From positions 419,970 through 483,969 of the forward strand of contig NW_003130355.1 of NCBI RefSeq assembly GCF_000003605.2: a DNA stretch of 64,000 nt. The letters run 5' to 3'. Positions 61,636 to 64,000 of the stretch are shown piece by piece. The position numbers and the translations under genes are program-made. Under the pieces are notes generated by a model. That model was not told where the DNA came from, searched no databases, and saw only the letters and a list, made by a program, of their open reading frames with translations. Position 1 is the stretch's first letter. Each line of letters begins with the position of its first letter. The stretch is from Saccoglossus kowalevskii (taxonomy: Eukaryota; Hemichordata; Enteropneusta; Harrimaniidae).

Positions 61636-63708
61636 AGTTATGTGATTATAATCATATTTAATTCAAAGACATACGCTGTAATGTATTACACCTCACCAGT
61701 CAGATCATAACATGATTTGTTTTTCACTTTTGCAACAAAAAATGTGTATATAGCCTAAAATGGCGTGCGAGTCTCGAATTTTTGAGTTTTAAAGAAGACC
61801 ATTATCAAGAGTTATAGCAAATAACAAAGATGCATTGTGCGTTATTTTCTAGAAATCGGCATGGCAATCATCCGTAACGATTAATGTAGGGTTGGGATAA
61901 GTGTTTACTGGCCATCGTTTGGAAAAAATATTCATCGTTAAAAGTGACGTAATTTTCACATTCCATGTGTCGCAAAATATGAAATGTTTATTTGTGTTTT
62001 TATTAGTTTTGGTCCGTAATTAAATTTTCATACATTCATTTATTCCTGGCATGGAACCCCCGCAGCTAATTATTATAAGTCAGGACGACATCAGGAAAAA
62101 ATGAAAAAAGGCAAATCTAATAAAAAAAGGAATTCCAGAGGGTGTTTAAGCGTACGTCTTTTAGATTGGCTGCATATGTTTCATATTATACAGTATTATA
62201 GACTGTAAACAAACAAATAAGCAATGGTTTCAAAATATAATTTTAATTGCATCATATTTGATGACAACATATCAGAAAAAGTATTTTCTTAAGTATATCT
62301 TTTATCAGTTGCAAAATAATTGTATTTTTAATAGTAATGTTGTTTTCACTTCACTTTGTGATGTAGATATTATAGATAAATTACACAAGAGAGTACTTAG
62401 CTTAAGACATTAGAGCAAAGGTACGCTCATTTGTTTTTTCTTTATGGCACTCTAAATCTGTAACCAAATAAATAGAAACCACCACGGCAAATGTTTCTCA
62501 TAGCGCTCTGATGTGGTATGATACAAATTATGTGTGTCATCGTATTCTTGTTATTTAATAATCGAATAAGAGTTCTATTTCACTTTTCATTAGATGTATC
62601 ATATCTAGGTATGCTGAAATATCGTTTGATTTTTATATTTAGTTTAGTTTTATTTTGTGGTACATAGCCTATCTTTATGACAAATGAATTATTTTATTTT
62701 TATGTTGATCATTTCTATCTGCACTGTGTAATTTCACATATTTTTATATCACATAACATATAATTTACTATTTGTCTATAATTTATCACGTCGTTGAAGT
62801 ACTACATTCAAACATTTCGTACAGTAAAGATGTATATTTATTCTTAAATGTATTATTATTATGTTGTATTAATAAAGGTGTTTCAAAAAGTTGAAAGGAG
62901 ATCGAACAATGGTAACACCCATTGAGGGCGAGATATCTACGAGACTTGTTTTTACCATTAACATATTATTTCATTTTTTCCTGTCATGGTGTCCGATGTT
63001 TCTTTGGTCTATGTAACTATGGCATTCGGAGCAGTATATGCGATATTGGCGGAGATTGGAACATTATGTGAAGGACAAAACTAATCTCGTGGCTTACTCT
63101 CCCTCAACGACATATCGTCGGTCATTTCCGCCAAAGGCAATACTATTCTATTTATGATTATTGCCTGTGAACTTTATATTTCCCACGAAGTTATTATGTT
63201 AATTAATTGACCACGTGACCAACGTTTCAACATGTGAGAAAGATAGCATAAAGAGCGTACATTGTAATAATAATGAAAATTCAACGAATATTCAAGTTGT
63301 TATTGACTTTAAAAACTGAATCTTTCCAAGAAGTTCTGGTTGCACCTAAGCTCACTGTCTCCCACTTGTCCACACAAAGTACAATTTATTTTGTTTATCA
63401 ATTCCAGGTTAATAAGTATTATTAAGATAGACAATATTCAAAATAAGAGATTACTAGGACTAAGTCAATTATTGTATTATTAATAATATAGCATAGCATT
63501 CTAGTTGCTGACATTATGGCGTGTTGAATACTTTGCGTGATTGGCTATATGTGTGGAGGCCACGCCTCGAGCTCTTAAACTTCTCTGTAATGATTGGCTA
63601 ACAGTTGGAATGTGAATAAAGCCGATCCCAGAGTTGTGGCAAGCTCTCGATGAAGAGAGTCTTGAAGCGGCTGTGGGTGAGTTACAACGCGGCTGAGACC
63701 AAATGTGA
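61636..63708. other. 3' flank of the GABA-B-like gene
   Basis: No exon recognised. Candidate poly(A) signals AATAAA on the plus strand lie at 62467-62472 and 62871-62876. The second follows a T-rich stretch and is a plausible end of the receptor transcript, but neither is proven. An ATTGG (inverted CCAAT) near 63593 may belong to a promoter of the next gene. Confidence 0.45.
61850..61944 (+). repeat. Dispersed direct repeat, copy 2 (about 95 bp)
   Basis: Same orientation as the copy at 59940, 1,910 bp away, beginning TAGAAATCGGCATGGCAATC. It lies in the receptor's 3' UTR or flank, about 215 bp after the stop. Confidence 0.85.
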
Positions 63709-64000
63709 CACGATTCGATTCTCTGTGTGCCTTTGTTCGATAGAAAGGTGGAGAATTCCCCGAACTCTGACGTGAAGGTTAATAACACTCATTTAATCTT
63801 TCACACAAGCAATGGAGATTGTTCCGGTTGCGCCGGTTTGGACGCTATTCAGGAACTAGCCAACTTCATTGATATTATTCGAAACGACGTAAACTTGAGT
63901 TCATGTACGTCAGTAATTAAGGAAAGGGCAAGGCGAGTACGAAGAGGTAAATATCAAATTCTGTCGTTCAGATTTAGTGGCCAAAAAGTGTTTGGCACGT
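63709..64000 (+). CDS. Open frame at window edge, possible 5' exon of next gene
   Basis: A frame open from 63709 through the window end has no in-frame ATG. It includes NGDCSGCAGLDAIQELANFI, then DIIRNDVNLSS, then ERARRVRRG. A possible donor, GAAGAG|GTAAAT, lies after 63946. A possible acceptor, TTGTTCGATAG, ends at 63743. The Cys pair and basic RARRVRR (a furin-like cleavage pattern) suggest a secreted or pro-protein exon, but no family is recognised. Confidence 0.25.

Overview
The window is about 64 kb of AT-rich animal nuclear DNA with small, spliced exons, canonical GT-AG introns and many short non-autonomous repeats. The gene content (vinculin, LRRC72, a FoxN1/4 forkhead gene, synaptojanin, a GABA-B-type class C receptor) points to a metazoan. 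LRRC72 and the marine-invertebrate-style repeats make an invertebrate deuterostome, perhaps a hemichordate, the best guess; the species is inferred, not proven. Genes were recognised by reading exons and comparing them with remembered family sequences; no search was run.

Layout. (1) 1-6632, minus: first coding exon of vinculin at 6576-6632, with the left 6.5 kb being its intron 1. (2) 6633-11493: vinculin 5' flank, one doubtful small exon, then repeats. (3) 11494-19155, plus: LRRC72, six exons, complete. (4) 19156-22070: tail-to-tail 3' ends, with facing poly(A) signals about 40 bp apart. (5) 22071-25859, minus: FoxN1/4 transcription factor, four coding exons, complete, plus a possible alternative last exon. 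(6) 25860-26788: head-to-head promoter interval. (7) 26789-30748, plus: first three coding exons of synaptojanin; the remaining roughly 90% of that gene is not visible. (8) 34960-61635, plus: fourteen exons of a GABA-B-like receptor, from the middle of lobe 1 of the ligand-binding domain to the stop; the first exon or exons were not found. (9) 61636-64000: 3' flank, and an open frame reaching the window edge.

The long GABA-B introns hold most of the mobile DNA: two LINE pieces and a 3-kb foldback-like element whose 200-bp inverted ends are built from nine to ten iterations of a 12-mer, with the second LINE piece inside it. Several short inverted-repeat elements (at least three families) sit in LRRC72 and synaptojanin introns; one ends 30 bp from an exon. 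A tandem array in LRRC72 intron 1 carries three perfect CCATATTAGG boxes, the core of the classical serum response element.

The genes do not form a pathway. Synaptojanin and a GABA-B receptor both act at synapses, vinculin at cell adhesions, FoxN1/4 in neural or epithelial transcription, and LRRC72 has no well-known role.
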